Counted from the stretch's first letter, positions 34,960 to 47,571 are shown. The stretch is 64,000 bases of DNA from Wyeomyia smithii (GCF_029784165.1 NC_073695.1:226891916-226955915); one strand, 5' to 3'. The notes: generated by a model from the sequence alone, not told the origin. Program-made: numbers and translations.

Positions 34960-37940
34960 AACATTGCTTCCGCACCACCAGTCCCGCCACTTACATGTTC
35001 CAGGACGCCAAGCTGTCGCAACCCGTATTCATTGGTTCAACTTTACTACCAAAATTCCTGCGACATGAATTCTATCATCGACGACTATGTGCTCGCATTT
35101 TCAGAAGGATGTTACGACTCCATAACACTAACAGAAACTTGGCTGGACGATCGTACCTTGTCTTCTTATTTGTTTGGGGACGAGTACGAGGGTTTCCGCT
35201 GCGACAGGAGCTCACTTAACAGCGTGAAAAAGATCGGCGGAGGAGTACTTATCGCTGTTCGCCGCCGCCTGAAAGCTAACATTATCAGTGATCCCTCATT
35301 GAATACACTCGAACAGATTTGGGTGTCTGTCCAGCTGGCCGATAGAAAATTATTCATCTGCGTTGTTTATTTTCCACCGGACCGTACCCGCGATAAGCAA
35401 CTGATCGATGCTCATCTGCAGTCAGTTTAGACGATAACCGCTAAGGCTAAACCGTGCGACGAAATCATAAGAGTTGGAGATTTCAACCTGCCCAGTCTGT
35501 TCTGGCGCCCCTCTCGCGACGGCTATTACTACCCCGACCCGACTCAGTCCACTTTTCATGATTGTGCACTAAATCTTCTTGACGGTTACAATGCCGCGGG
35601 CTTACAGCAAATCAATAGTAATCCCAACGAAAACGGACGTTGCCTCGACCTTTGCTTCGTCAGTACATGCGACACGGCCCCTGTGATGGCATACGCTCCC
35701 GACCCTCTTGTTATAACTGTACCTCACCACCCGGCTCTTGTACTGTCTCTCGACAAACGATCTAGAACCGATCAGCCGACTACATCTAACTCGATCCGAT
35801 TTAATTTTCGCCGAGCTAACTATGACGGTTTATTGAGCGCACTACTAAACGTAGATTGGATTGATATTTTGAATCTTACCAACATCGATTTGGCTGTCAG
35901 CGATTTTTCTTCTGTCTGCTACGGACTGATGGAACGTTTCGTTCCCAAAGTACGTAACCGGAGAAATGTTCCCTGGCAAACATCTGCGCTACGTCGTCTG
36001 AAAACTAAGAAAAACGCCGCATTGAGAAAATTTTCAGCAAGTGGTACGCTTTGTTTACGCGAGCACTATCGTCAGATAAATTACGAATATAAAAAATTAC
36101 GGCGACGTTGCTACTCTAACTATAGACGGCACATGGAGAGTAAACTGAAGACGGATCCTGAAAAGTTCTGGAATTTCGTTAACCTGCAGCGGAAGCAATC
36201 AGGGTTGCCTTCCTCTATGGAGCTAGCTGGCGAGAAAGCTGATAGTTCCACTGGAATATGCCGGCTGTTTGCCAGAAAATTCTCGAGCGTTTTCAACAAT
36301 GAAGTTCTTTCTGATAATCAAGTTCTTGAAGCCGCAAACAACGTTCTCCCTACCGGACATTCTATGGCCTCGATTAACATCGATGACGACATGATTCTTG
36401 CAGCCGCTACTAAACTGAAACACTCTTGCTCTCCTGGTTCGGACGGTATCCCAGCCACATTGTTAAAAAAGTGTATCCCTGGTTTAACTTTACCATTGAG
36501 CTTTTTGTTCCGCCTGTCACTGTCCACAGGAAGATTTCCAATTGCCTGGAAACATGCATATGTGTTCCCGGTCCATAAAAAGGGCGATCGCACGAAAATT
36601 GATAACTACCGTGGAATATCTGCCCTGTGTGCTATATCGAAACTTTTCGAGTTAACCGTACTGCAACCTATTTACTCGCAATGCCATAATATTATTGCCG
36701 ACGAACAACATGGGTTTCTTCCGAAACGCTCCTGTACAACGAATTTACTCTGCCTAACAAGTTTCGTAATCGACAGCTTTATTGAACGATCTCAAACGGA
36801 CACAATCTATACGGACCTTTCTGCCGCTTTCGACAAAATAAACCATCGCATTGCTGTCGCTAAACTCGACCGTTATGGCTTCAGCGGTAACTTGCTGTGC
36901 TGGCTTGAGTCATATCGACGGCATACTCTGAGTGTAAAAATTGACGATGAAATTTCTGAATCATTTTCCGCTACTTCCGGGATTGCTCAAGGTAGTCATC
37001 TTGGCCCATTAGTGTTTTTGCTGTACTTCAACGACGTGCACTACTCCGTTAAATGGTCTCGTCTTGCATTTGCTGATGATTTGAAATTATTCAATAAAAT
37101 CAAACATGCTGCCGACGCCGCTTTTCTTCAGCAACAACTTAATATATTCGCCCATTGGTGCGAGCTGAATCGCATGGTACTAAACCCGACTCAGTGCTCC
37201 ATGATAACTTTCTCCAGAAAACACCGACCAATACATGTCGACTATACTCTAAACGGCTCCCCTATTCAGAGGGTCGAATTCATCAAAGATCTCGGCGTAC
37301 TTCTGGACGAAAAACTCACCTTCAAACAGCACATATCGTACATCGTAGCGAAAGCCTCCAGACAACTGGGCCTCATTTTACGAATGACACGTGATTTCAA
37401 AAATATTCATTGCTTAGTTACGCTCTACTGTTCGCTTGTGCGGTCTTCACTGGAGTACTGTTCTACAGTTTGGATCCCTCACTACAACAATGCCATCCAT
37501 CGAATCGAAGGCATTCAACGGCGGTTTGTACGATACGCTCTTCGAATGCTTCCCTGGCAGCAGCCCATGCGTGACACCAGATACGAGGACCGGTGCCAGC
37601 TCCTCCAGATCGATACTCTTCAATTACGCCGAAAAACCGCTCGCGCTATGCTAGTTTCTGGTATCCTGACATCACGGATCTACTGCCCCCCCGTCAAATC
37701 AACCTGAACGCTCCTACTAGAACCCTACGAAGGACTCCAGCCTTGCACTTACCCTTTCGTCGAACCAACTACAGCTCAAATAGTGCCATCTTGGGTATCC
37801 AGCGTGCTTTCAACAGAGTGTCACTAGTTTTTGATTTTCATTTATCTTATAGAGTCTTACGATCGAAATTTTCGTCATTGTTCCGAAGACTTTTATTAGA
37901 AGCCATTAGGACAAGTTATTTTATGTCTGTTGGTAGTAGT
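34960..37940 (+). pseudogene. CR1-type ORF2: endonuclease and reverse transcriptase
   Basis: The endonuclease runs from about 35030 (LYYQNSCDMNS, ITLTETWLDD, GGGVLIAVRR, VGDFNLPSLFW). A TAG at 35428-35430 interrupts an otherwise open frame that continues to 37707. The reverse transcriptase shows NYRGISALCAISKLFE, HGFLPKRSCTTNLL, TDLSAAFDKINH, GIAQGSHLGPLVFLLYFNDV and the catalytic box FADDLKLF, then IQRRFVRYALRMLPW. A one-base shift in the C-run near 37685 moves the last 80 or so residues (LNAPTRTLRRTPALHLPF...) into the next frame. With only one nonsense codon and one frameshift in about 2.9 kb, the copy is fairly young. Confidence 0.87.
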
Positions 37941-37964
37941 TAAATAAATAAGTAAATAAATAAG

Positions 37965-38700
37965 TCATTTTTTAAACTTGAAATTTTATCTAGGATTCAA
38001 TTCATTCAAAACCATAATACTCCATTATTGAAAATTTGCAATACCGACATTAATCTATCAAAGATAAAATATAAATTTGGGCAAAAATCACAAAATATAT
38101 CATTAAAAATTTATACTTATACGTGTTGTGATTTTTTCAGTCTTATTTCTTACAATGATTGATAAAAATGCGTCAATTCCTCAACAAATACAACTTCTGC
38201 TCAACACTGTTTTGCTTGTAAAGCTACAATATTGGAGTTTAACAACATTGAAAAGATGCGGACATTGAACGCAAACGAAGATTGCTTGGATTACGCAATA
38301 TTTTCGCTTCATGGTTGGATACGTTGTTTTGAGTGCATGATTTATATTTCATATCGACTGGGATTCAAGCGCTTACGAAAATCGGGGTTCAAAACACAGT
38401 ATGTAGCCACCAAGAAAAAAAAATCGGGTTAGACCAAATCGATGTTTTAGGTCAGCAATATCAATCGAAACGACATACTCAATTATTTTACGAAATTTTT
38501 GTTATAATTATTTTTCGATAAATTTTACCATTTTATGTTATTAAAATAAATTTAAAAAAATTCGATTGCCTTGTGGTTACTATCTTAAAGTACTGGTATC
38601 ATCCGAAGGATGATTTTATCGAAAATTTGTTCTAAGTGTTACATCTTTTAGTCTGTGGTTGTAGATCATAAACTCGATGAATGTTGATTTAATTAAATTT
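37965..38700. other. Intergenic, nothing recognised
   Basis: AT-rich sequence with frames under 70 codons and no recognised repeat or RNA gene. Confidence 0.45.
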
Positions 38701-38704
38701 CAAA

Positions 38705-38990
38705 GGCGCCCCAGACGGCGTTATCGCGCGATGACTGTTATTCGATTGGAAATTTTGAAGTGGTCGTTTTTTTGTGGCGATGGAGCTAGGTTCCAGTGTT
38801 ACGTCTGTTAGTCTGTGCTATAACAGTCTTTACGCAACAACACTGTCTGAAACGTCGTCTTGCAATTTCACACATTTTTGGTGGTTCCCAATTTGACACT
38901 AGCGTTGTCATCATAATTCAGGACGCAGCGCAGAAACGGTAACAGATGGTGCAAATAGGCGATTGAAACAGTGGCCTATAAACGTCAACA
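38705..38990. mobile_element. Rearranged copy of the 11126 MITE family
   Basis: CCCAGACGGCGTTATCGCGC through GTTACGTCTGTTAGTCTGTG matches the right half of the element at 11126-11429. The following GTGGTTCCCAATTTGACAC block matches that element's left half, but inverted and placed to the right. Confidence 0.7.
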
Positions 38991-39816
38991 TTTTGCCTAC
39001 CAATCATAAATTCATCACGGCGGTAATATTTCATTTCAAATGCTTACAAAACTTATCTCATTCATTGAAAGTGCACATTGTACTGAAAACAAATGTTGGG
39101 CTCTTGTTTTTTCCATCTAAAACGACATTTACTCGAGAATAAATCTACCGACAAAATGGGACGTTTACTCTATTACACTTGTTTTAGGGCAAACCAACCA
39201 AAAAGTGGGTACCAGAAACGCTGGTACCAGAATCAATGAGTGGTAGATGGAAAATGTATGGAGTTGTACAGCCACAAAAGCCCCCTGGATTAAAATGACT
39301 GTTCGGTTGACAGCTAGCGCTGCAGTAAAAATGATGAGGATTAAGGGCAGGCAGTATTTTACCCATCAAGATTCTATTTGCAGTGAGTTATCACGAGTTC
39401 ACGTCGCGGGAAACTTTGAATATTTAGATTTTTTTCACGGTGGTAGATTTAAACTAAGAAAATGCAATTCCAACACGCTATGAACCCACCAACTGCTGTA
39501 AAAACATAACCTTAAATTAAACAATTTCTTCTGATGAACGGTACCACAGATTAATAGTACAAGATATCTGACTCTTGCAGTATGCAGCGGACACGATTGT
39601 CACTGCGCGTGAACGAAAGTCTAACTAATTTGTAATTTGTGGTAATTTAATGATGACGGCAAGGGTTCTGCCATCTAATTTTCAATATCCTTTCACGGTG
39701 CGGTCATCTCACTTTCAGTACACACTTAGATTTTATTGCCGAGAACTCAACAGTCTAGAACTCTAACCGTCTACTGGAAGTCAGGTATCTTGTTCTATAG
39801 TCATCTTTGACGGTAT

Positions 39817-41275
39817 CACTGCAAATAAATCACACGCTCATACCAAATGTTTTTTACACACGAATGCCAATAAACGAATCCATATCAATTTATCATGTCG
39901 ACCCGTATCGATTTTTAATGGAATCCAAGGTATTTCGACGTGTTTCGGCATTGTAACGTGAATGCTAGGAGTTCGATTTCGGTATGCATGACATAGCAAA
40001 ACGAAATGGAATGGAATGAGATGCCTAAAAATTATGGTTTCCCCAGCAATATATGTGATATTATAATACGTACGTAGATTCATTTGAAAATATTTTATCC
40101 ATAAAGTAGTATATAACATTGGTTTCTATTTGCAGCGCATAAAAAAAATGTGAGTAATATCCCAGAGATTGCGAGTTTTCTGACCGAGATGCAGTTGGCT
40201 TGAATCGTGGAGAGCAAGAACCAAACCACGATTATTTTGCAGGTGGGTGCGCTTTACTTTAAATTTTTTTTGCAGCATAATTTTTCTAAATGTATTTTTT
40301 CTCTCTACAGGACAACGGTTACAGTAACCAGGTATACACATCAGCAACAGAACCATCAGTGGACCAACCAGACTTCCTTGAATAAGTAGACTCTTTTGGT
40401 TCTACAGACGATTGAGGCTCGAATGAATTAAAGATAAATGCATTTTGGTGTAATGCAAACCGAATTTACTATAATTTATTCGTTACTTAATTCATATAAA
40501 AAAATGTTGTAGATTATAAGAGTCTTTGTTGTTTAGAAGCTACATTCAAAAAAAAAATCCAAACATAAGCCCAATATATATTTAAAATGTCTCATAATGT
40601 TGCTTCTAATGTTTTATGTGCAATGCCACACGAGACCCATTTTTCTACCTCAGATTGTCATTTAGAATGCAACATATAATCCAATTGAAATTACATTAAT
40701 TTTTCCATAGCACTAATTATAAATTCAAAACGATGCTCTTAAATATCAAATAGATGACACGTGAAAACCTTGTGTCTCATTATTGAAGTTTAAGTGCGGC
40801 ATTATGACTGAACCGTAAATGTATTCCACGTATAAAATGTTTCATCTATTAGCACAAAGGTAAGTGGAATCCACTTCACCAGAACGTGTCGATTTTTTTT
40901 TATAGTGCACGCAGCTGAAATGATATCAGGAACCGAAAGTATACTATTAAAAATCGACACGTTACTGCCAAGTGGATTCCACTTACTTCTGTGCTAATAG
41001 ATGAAACATTTTATATTAAAGTGAAACACACTTGCGTTTCACTTCACAGCACAAAATCAAGTGTCTTACACTTCGGTTTGCCATGTCAAGCATACCAAAA
41101 CCAATCTTTTTAACGTAGATTTCAATACTAAAACGTGTCAAATGCCGAAACACGTCAAAATATGATGGATTCCATTAAACATCGATATGGGTCGACATGT
41201 TAAAATAATTGGGTTGGTTTATTGGTATTCATGTGAAAAGAGCATTTGGTATGAGCGTGTGATTTTCTTTCAGTG
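39817..41275. mobile_element. 1.46-kb element with about 200-bp inverted termini
   Basis: The left end (39817-40015) begins CACTGCAAATAAATCACACG. The right end (41066-41275) is its imperfect reverse complement, ending CGTGTGATTTTCTTTCAGTG. Shared blocks include ACACGCTCATACCAAATG, CATGTCGACCC and GACGTGTTTCGGCATT. The centre has no transposase-like frame and contains another palindromic element at 40831-41015. TA is close to both ends, but the target duplication is not certain. Confidence 0.8.
40831..41015. mobile_element. Palindromic MITE nested in the 39817 element
   Basis: The arms TATAAAATGTTTCATCTATT...AAGTGGAATCCACTT and their complement (to 41015) pair over about 65 bp, with GTGTCGATTTTT on the inner side of each arm. 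It is non-coding. Confidence 0.75.
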
Positions 41276-41394
41276 TAACACTAAATTTCTTTTAAGGCCC
41301 AAACACAATGGACGTTGTGGCTGCGTTTGCGGCTGCGTCAACGCAACGCAAACGATTCCATTGCGCTTGGTACAGAATAATTAATAGTGGCACA

Positions 41395-42437
41395 CACTCA
41401 ATTTTTTTTGCTGTAAACCAGCAAAATCTGCTGGATTTTGCCGAGCTGTAAAACCAGCAATTCATCCAGCAAAATAAATTCTGATGTTTTTCAGCAAAAC
41501 GAAACTGACAGAACTCAGCTGTATTTCAGCAATTTATTTGCTGTAATATCAGCAAAACCATGAATAACTTATTTTGCTGTATTATCAGTAATCTAACGGT
41601 TTTGCTGGAAAACAGCATCAAATTTCTGGTTGCGTTTTGTTCTCAATTGTACGTGGAAATTAGAAAACATACACACCAAAAATTCTCTTTATGGTTCAGC
41701 AAAGTACATTGCTGAAAGTTTATCAGCAAATCACTTGTTTACTGAATCACAGCATTTTTTTCAAAAGTTTACTGTAATTCAGTTCTACAGTTTACTGAAT
41801 TTCGTTCAGTAATTTTATTTTTGCTGTAAACCAGTATTTCATTGATAAATTTACTGAAAACCAGTAATCGATTCAGTGATTCGCAAAAATACAGCAAATC
41901 TATTTGCTGAACAGAAAACAGTAAATGAATGTTTGCTGGAATCCAGCGAAAGAATTGATATGTCAAAATATTTTACGTCAAGCTGACATTAGTAAAACGC
42001 GCCAAATCGCTGTGTAGCTGGTATGGGATCATCTCTAAGCTCCTGATAGCGGATATGGGACCATAGCTAAGTCACTGTTGGGCTAGATGAACTTAAAGGT
42101 TGAAATGATAATCATACATCTCTAGTTCAACAGTAATTTGGCTATGATCCGATGGGCGGATGGAAGCTGGTGCCTGAGGGAAACATGGTTCCCTTGAACA
42201 AACTGGTTAACCAGTAAATTGATTTATGCTTTGCTGAATGTACAGCAAATTGTCATAGCTGACAATCAGCAATTTGTATTTTGTTTTACTGAACATGCAG
42301 CAAACGATCTGTCATTTTTATGCAATTGAGCATTACTGAATAATCAGCAAATTTCATTTTGCTGAACAGATTGCTGGAAACACAGCACACCAAAAATCAG
42401 CAAAATGTTGCTGGTTTCCAGCAATGAAAATTTGGTG
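41395..42437. mobile_element. Element built from CAGCAAA/TTTGCTG palindromic units
   Basis: The inverted ends ACACACCAAAAATTCTC (41671) and GAAAATTTGGTGTGT (42423-42437) flank sequence containing dozens of short palindromes in which TTGCTG or TTACTG faces CAGCAA or CAGTAA a few bases apart. TA is adjacent to both ends. A second, truncated copy of the same pattern occupies 41395-41640. A stretch at 42000-42200 lacks the motif. There is no coding capacity. Confidence 0.7.
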
Positions 42438-42729
42438 TGTATGACTGAGAAAGATTTTTCGAGCATGCATCGAAATTTCGAATTGTAATATTGTACTTTC
42501 GATGCATGACCGAAAAAAATCTCCCAAAATTTAGTTATCAATTAGAATGTTTGTCATTTTTATTTTAAAAATATCTTAAATTCTAATCTAACAAAACAAT
42601 AAAATTATTTACGGTCGTTGATGGTTTGGACACATTCAAAATAGCTCCCGTGAAAAAAGAAAAAAAGTTGGCATTATTCCCATTCAGGTGCAGGAAGAAT
42701 CGGGCAGTTAATTGTCTCTCAGTCCCAAG

Positions 42730-43030
42730 CAGCGTTGCCAGGTATCCAGATTTAGCTGGATTATCCAGATTTTTGAACATGTATCCAGGTAGACACCTTT
42801 TAATGTCCAATTATCCAGATTTTATCCAGATTTTATTTTCTCTGTTCCGCAAAAAGGTCATCACTTCAATTTTGGCGCGAAATTTTGCAATTTTGTCACC
42901 TCAAATTTTGCGTACCTCAAGACTTTTATCCGAAAAATTAACCTTTCACCCTACGAAATGACCGCCAGATTTTTTCCAGATTTTTATTTTGCCTTTTCCA
43001 GATTTTTAAAAAAATGACCTGGCAACGCTG
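42730..43030. mobile_element. hAT-type MITE, CAGCGTTGCCAGGT ends
   Basis: The ends CAGCGTTGCCAGGT and ACCTGGCAACGCTG are perfect inverted repeats. The 8-bp duplication GTCCCAAG (42722-42729 and 43031-43038) is perfect. Internally it repeats TATCCAGATTT. It is 301 bp and non-coding. Confidence 0.93.
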
Positions 43031-43221
43031 GTCCCAAGATGTTTTGATTTGTGAAAGAAAAATGCAGCAACCAAGTGGAACCCAGACAGATAACATTACT
43101 GTGAAGCATTCTCAGCTGTCAAAATTCCGTTTGGTAAAAAGCGTGAAATTTCTTGACCCCCTTTTCTTTTTACTGCTTACCAAGCTTTATTTTTTATTTT
43201 AAAACGCGACTCGCAAGTATA

Positions 43222-43328
43222 TACACTAAAGTCGCTTTTTACGCGGGGGATACGTGCCGCGTAAAAAAACCGCGTAAATTCCGGAATCCGTGTAAAAAAA
43301 GCCGCGTAAAAAGTCGCTTTTTAGTGTA
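43222..43328. mobile_element. Compact MITE, ACACTAAAGTCGCTTTTTAC ends
   Basis: The element is almost entirely palindromic. The left end ACACTAAAGTCGCTTTTTAC faces TAAAAAGTCGCTTTTTAGTGT, with GCGTAAATTCCGGAATCCG near the centre. AT flanks each side. A degraded relative lies at 23407-23530. Confidence 0.8.
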
Positions 43329-43605
43329 TTTCATCACTAAGCGTTAACTTTCCAAAGACAGCAAAAATGATAGGCCTTCGATTTTACACCCCTTATGAAA
43401 ATTTCATTGGTAACATTCGCCATTATTGGAATTTATGCTAGATTTCTTCACCAAAGAGCGTAATTTGTGAACAAGTCTTTATCATCTGACAGATCAGCTG
43501 TTTTCTGTTTTGCTTTTTCATTGGCTTATGCTGTTCTTTGGTTCGATTTCTATTAAAAATTTTCAGGTTAAAAAATCTCAGTTGAATTTCAAATATACGT
43601 CGATT

Positions 43606-45291
43606 ATGAACTCAATTCTACCACCCGAGGTAAGGAAACACAGAAATCCACCTTGTTTCGTGGAAGAAACGAATTTCAATCAAGTGGGGTGTTTTTCGAG
43701 CAAAGTCAAATTTACTGCAGACGCTTTAAACAAAGGTTAACAACATTTTATTACAGATAATATCAAAAATTTTCGAGCATCTTAGTCGCAGCGAGCGCTT
43801 CACGGCAGCTGGCGTATGTCGTCAATGGTATGACCTGGCTTTCGGGCCGAAGTTTTGTCGAGAATTATGTATCCAGCTGAATTCAAAGAAGCAAGGATTA
43901 ACAACGTTTCGAGAAAGCATTCTATGGAACCGCAGTCGGAAAGCGTCAATACGATGTGACGAACTTAACAATGATACAAAAATGCTTTTGAAAGAATTTT
44001 TAGAGAATGCCCCGTTAGAATGGTTTCATATCGATGGTGATAGCGGACTTGTGCAAGATTTATTAGTACAAAAAATGCCCCATTTAACCCATTTTAGTGT
44101 ATACTTACATCCCAATGAGACGCAAAGTGGTGATGTAAATTTCCAGATCGAATTTGACTCGTTGAAGTGCCTAAATCTTCGTGCTCCGCTTAGTAATGCT
44201 TTAACGCTAGACGTAAACTGTCCAAACTTGATTACCGTCAATATGGTAGTATTAAATGACGACTGCATTTCGGTCATAACCAAACTCCGGAAACAATTGG
44301 AGGGTTTAGAAATTTCAGTTACATCTGCGGTTTCACTCAATCAACTAGCAATGAAACCGTTTGACAAACTGATCACATTAGCTTTATGGGTTACACCGCA
44401 GGCAGAAGAACTTCAGCAGGTTCTAGAACAAACACCATACCTGGAGGATATGTACTTAAATGTAGGTTATTCGGACACCATCGTCGGAGGTTGTTTCAGC
44501 AGTTTAAAAAACTTGAAAACTCTAAGTCTGGTGGGTATAAAAATTGATGCGATATTGTTCTTCGGTACCATGCATAAAATGACGAAATTAGAGAAACTGT
44601 CGCTTGAAAGGTGCAGCTTTGTCAGTGAACAAACTAGCCAAAAAATGACAGTTGTATCAGAAAGTATAACAAGCTTTACATTAAGCAACGAGAACGAAAA
44701 TTTTGTTCTGCCTAATTTCCCGAATCTTGAGGACCTGACATTTTTGTACAGTTGCCAACCAGCAGTCGACGTTCTCGGTATAATTTGTCACCAGTACACA
44801 AAGCTAAAAAGGCTTAACTTTGGTGGTAACCCAGGAATAATCAGTATGGTATGTTGTACACATTTTATAAATAGTTCAATATCTAGTTATTTTTTTTATA
44901 GTTCCACCAGCGAACATCGATAGCCTACCTAAATAAACTCAAACTTTTAAATAACATCCAATTCAGTCGATTATCACTGCAGGACTATGACTGGGTCTCA
45001 TGTGGGGATCTTAAAATTCAGAAACTGAGACTGGTTGGCTGTATGATTGATGGAACCGGTGCACAGCAGATTGTACAAACCTTCCCAGAACTTCGTGAGT
45101 TTTTTATTGACAACAGCTATCTTCGACAACCATCGGAAGTTTTCGAAATCGATGAGAATTGCACTCGAGGGTTGCGATCATTCGTTCCTAACTGTCGGGT
45201 TTCGTACTACGATTGCCATATCGAAGCGCGTTACGATATGTGTGCCGGTCGAAGCCTGCCAGTAATGGAAATCTATAGAAACGTGTACTAA
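43606..45291 (+). CDS. F-box/leucine-rich-repeat protein (gene 1 of cluster)
   Basis: Three coding exons are supported by splice sites: 43606-43629 (MNSILPPE, donor GTAAGG), 43757-44848 (after TTACAG) and 44902-45291 (after TTTATAG); all introns are phase 0. The product is 501 aa. Residues 3-45 form an F-box (LPPEIISKIFEHL...CRQWYDLAF). The rest is leucine-rich with irregular repeats such as LKNLKTLSLVGIKI, LEKLSLERCSF and FPELREFFIDNSYL. F-box/LRR proteins serve as substrate adaptors in SCF ubiquitin ligases, where the F-box binds Skp1 and the LRRs bind targets; the target here is unknown. Intron 1 is 127 bp and intron 2 only 53 bp. AATAAA at 45445 may be the polyadenylation signal. It is convergent with gene 2. 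Start is the only ATG that gives an intact F-box. The gene shows no breaks. Confidence 0.85.
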
Positions 45292-45821
45292 AATGTAGAT
45301 ATTATTGTTAGGCAAATGTATCTAATATAGACTCTACGTCATCATGGCTGTGCCATAATTATGAATGCATAAATTTGTATTATAACGAATACGAATACGA
45401 TGTTAATGAAACCATAGCAGTTTGAAATTGAAATTAAATTTTAGAATAAAAGTTTGCACCTAGAATCCAAATTTAGAATATTAAAATTTTAACATAAAAT
45501 TTCACGAAATATGTTAAGGATAATTTCAGATATATTAGCTATAAACAATAGTGTAGCTACGTATTTTATTTGTTTTTTTTTATGTTCATATATTTTGCTA
45601 TTTATCTTTCGTTGAAGATCATGCATTTGGGAACACAAAAAAGATTGTCCAACTTGGCTTTAAAAACTAGCATAAAAATGGTTCTTGATTGTTATATAGA
45701 AAATAGTTAGGGTGCCTAATTGGACATAAAATCAATATGAAATCCACGACGAGGCGGAATTAGACAAATACATATGGTAACCATTACACCAAACGAATGC
45801 AATCACGAGAAAAATGCACTG
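45292..45821. other. Convergent 3' UTR interval between F-box genes 1 and 2
   Basis: 530 bp of AT-rich sequence between the two stop codons, with AATAAA on the plus strand at 45445 and its complement near 45565. The two 3' UTRs may overlap. Confidence 0.5.
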
Positions 45822-47571
45822 TCACAAAAGCAATTGTTTCAAAGTTAAGGGAGTAATCTGGACAGAATCATGCCATGAAACTATGCATTGCGAAAATAAC
45901 TGCCTTAGCTTCAACTCGCAGGTTCCGTCAACAGCAGCGTCAGCAGCGCTTGTGTCATCTATAATATGACAACTATCAACATGCAGGCGCTTCAAGGCAG
46001 GAAATACGCGCCTTATTTCGATAAACGCTGAATATCGCAGCATAAAACAACTATACATAGTTAATTTCTCAACAGATAACATTGGCTTACAAGATTCGCA
46101 TTGAAGAGCGGTCACCTCAGTAGATCGTAATGTTAACGATTTCAGGTACGACAATTGATGCAGTTTTGTTAATGCGTCCTCATCAAGCTATAAAAAAAAC
46201 TAAAGTTTAATCATAGGTGGCAAACACAAAACTTGAAATATTACCGAGTTTCTGTAATGGATTAGTAGCTCCTCAATTGATCCAAAATTTATAAACACCT
46301 TTTGGATTGAATCACTTCCGAACTTAAAACCATGAAACAGTTCCAGAGACTTTAATCCACAAAAATTATGCTCCAAAAGTATATTGTTCACCACATTTAT
46401 CAAGCGTAAATGTTTAAGCCCTGCAACACGAATGTGCAAGCCGGGTAAATCGTTTGTAATTTCGCAATGGTGTATTGAGAGACGCTGTAAAAAAAAGGTT
46501 TATAAAACAATATGACAGGCAATGTCTACTACAGCTTACCAATAATGGTTGAACCAAAAGCACATTTAATAGTATATTTGCGTCCAACTCTATATTATGG
46601 AGCGATAAGTCTTGTAACTTCGTCTTTACAGAACACAGAGTGGGAAATATTTTATGGAACACTACATTACTCCGTACGGAAAGCTCAGCTAAAGAAGGTA
46701 TTCTTTGGACGAATTTCTTTGCACGTTGGTCATTTTCATTGAGATTAGCTGTTCGAGAATAATTTAACTGCAGTTCTTTATCATCGTAAATTCCGATTTC
46801 CAAACTTCTCAAAAGCGGGTATGGGAGATCCATAATCTTATCTAGTGTTTCAATATCAATCAGTTTTAGTCGTAAAACTTCAAGCTGTTTACAGTACATA
46901 ACAACTATATCAAATATTTCCTTGCAGTCTATTGTTAGATGCAGTTCTCGTAAACTGGGCGTCATCAATTGAAAAAGATCATTGGGACCCCGCTGGTCTA
47001 GTTTAAAACATTCTAAACTTTCACTTTGCAGCCGCCAAACATCGTCCCCAGAAATTGTATCACGTTTGACTGTCTTGTGATGACAAAATGATATCCTTAA
47101 TTCTTTCAGCCATGGAAGTTCAGAGAGGCGGTCATGAATAATATTCTTTAAGCTCGAATACCTGCTTATCACTTGCAAACTATTGAGTTCTTTGGTACTA
47201 AAAATTATGCTAGCTATGTTTTCTTCCGGTTCTGATAGCTTATTTATGTCGTCATCTGCTGTAATTGCAGGACTGAAATCTTGTACTATTGAAAGATTTC
47301 TGCAACATTCAATAAGTTTTTTATGCTCTTTAGGTAGCTGATCAGAAAAATCTGACTGCAGCTCCACCCGTAAACATCGTTGAAACTTCGCGCCGAGTAA
47401 CACTTCATTCCAATTATGGCATACCAAAGCAGCATTTCGTAAATCCTTAAATGTCAGATATGAAAACACTTTTTCGAAGATCTGCAATTAATAAGCCAAA
47501 CTAAATTTTGCAATATTTAGAAATCTAACAAAACTTACCTCAATCGGAAGTGAGTGCACCGTTGCTGACAT
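45822..47571 (-). CDS. F-box/leucine-rich-repeat protein (gene 2 of cluster)
   Basis: Four coding exons on the minus strand: 47571-47539 (MSATVHSLPIE, donor GTAAGT), 47481-46540, 46484-46245 and 46187-45822, separated by phase-0 introns of 57, 55 and 57 bp with GT/AG ends. The product is 526 aa. The F-box spans about residues 8-45 (LPIEIFEKVFSYLTF...CHNWNEVL). LRR-like segments include LPWLKELRISF, LKHLRLINVV, LKSLELFHGF and FPALKRLHVDSCHI. It is homologous to genes 1 and 3: the C-terminal FPALKRLHVDSCHI block aligns with FPELREFFIDNSYL and FPALRELFLDKCTL. A role as an SCF substrate receptor is inferred from the family. A minus-strand AATAAA lies near 45565. No frame damage is visible. Confidence 0.86.

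Larger units (their letters stand above)
32820..37960 (+). mobile_element. CR1-type LINE (T1/Q-like), interrupted by two later insertions
   Basis: ORF1 with a PHD finger (32891 onwards) is followed by ORF2 with endonuclease and reverse transcriptase and a 3' end of short AAATAAGT-type repeats (37943-37964) instead of poly(A), all traits of the CR1 group. The 5' boundary is approximate and no target duplication was identified. An inverted-repeat element (33161-34064) and a SINE (34311-34568) sit inside ORF1. Clade is inferred from domain content and motif style. Confidence 0.8.
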
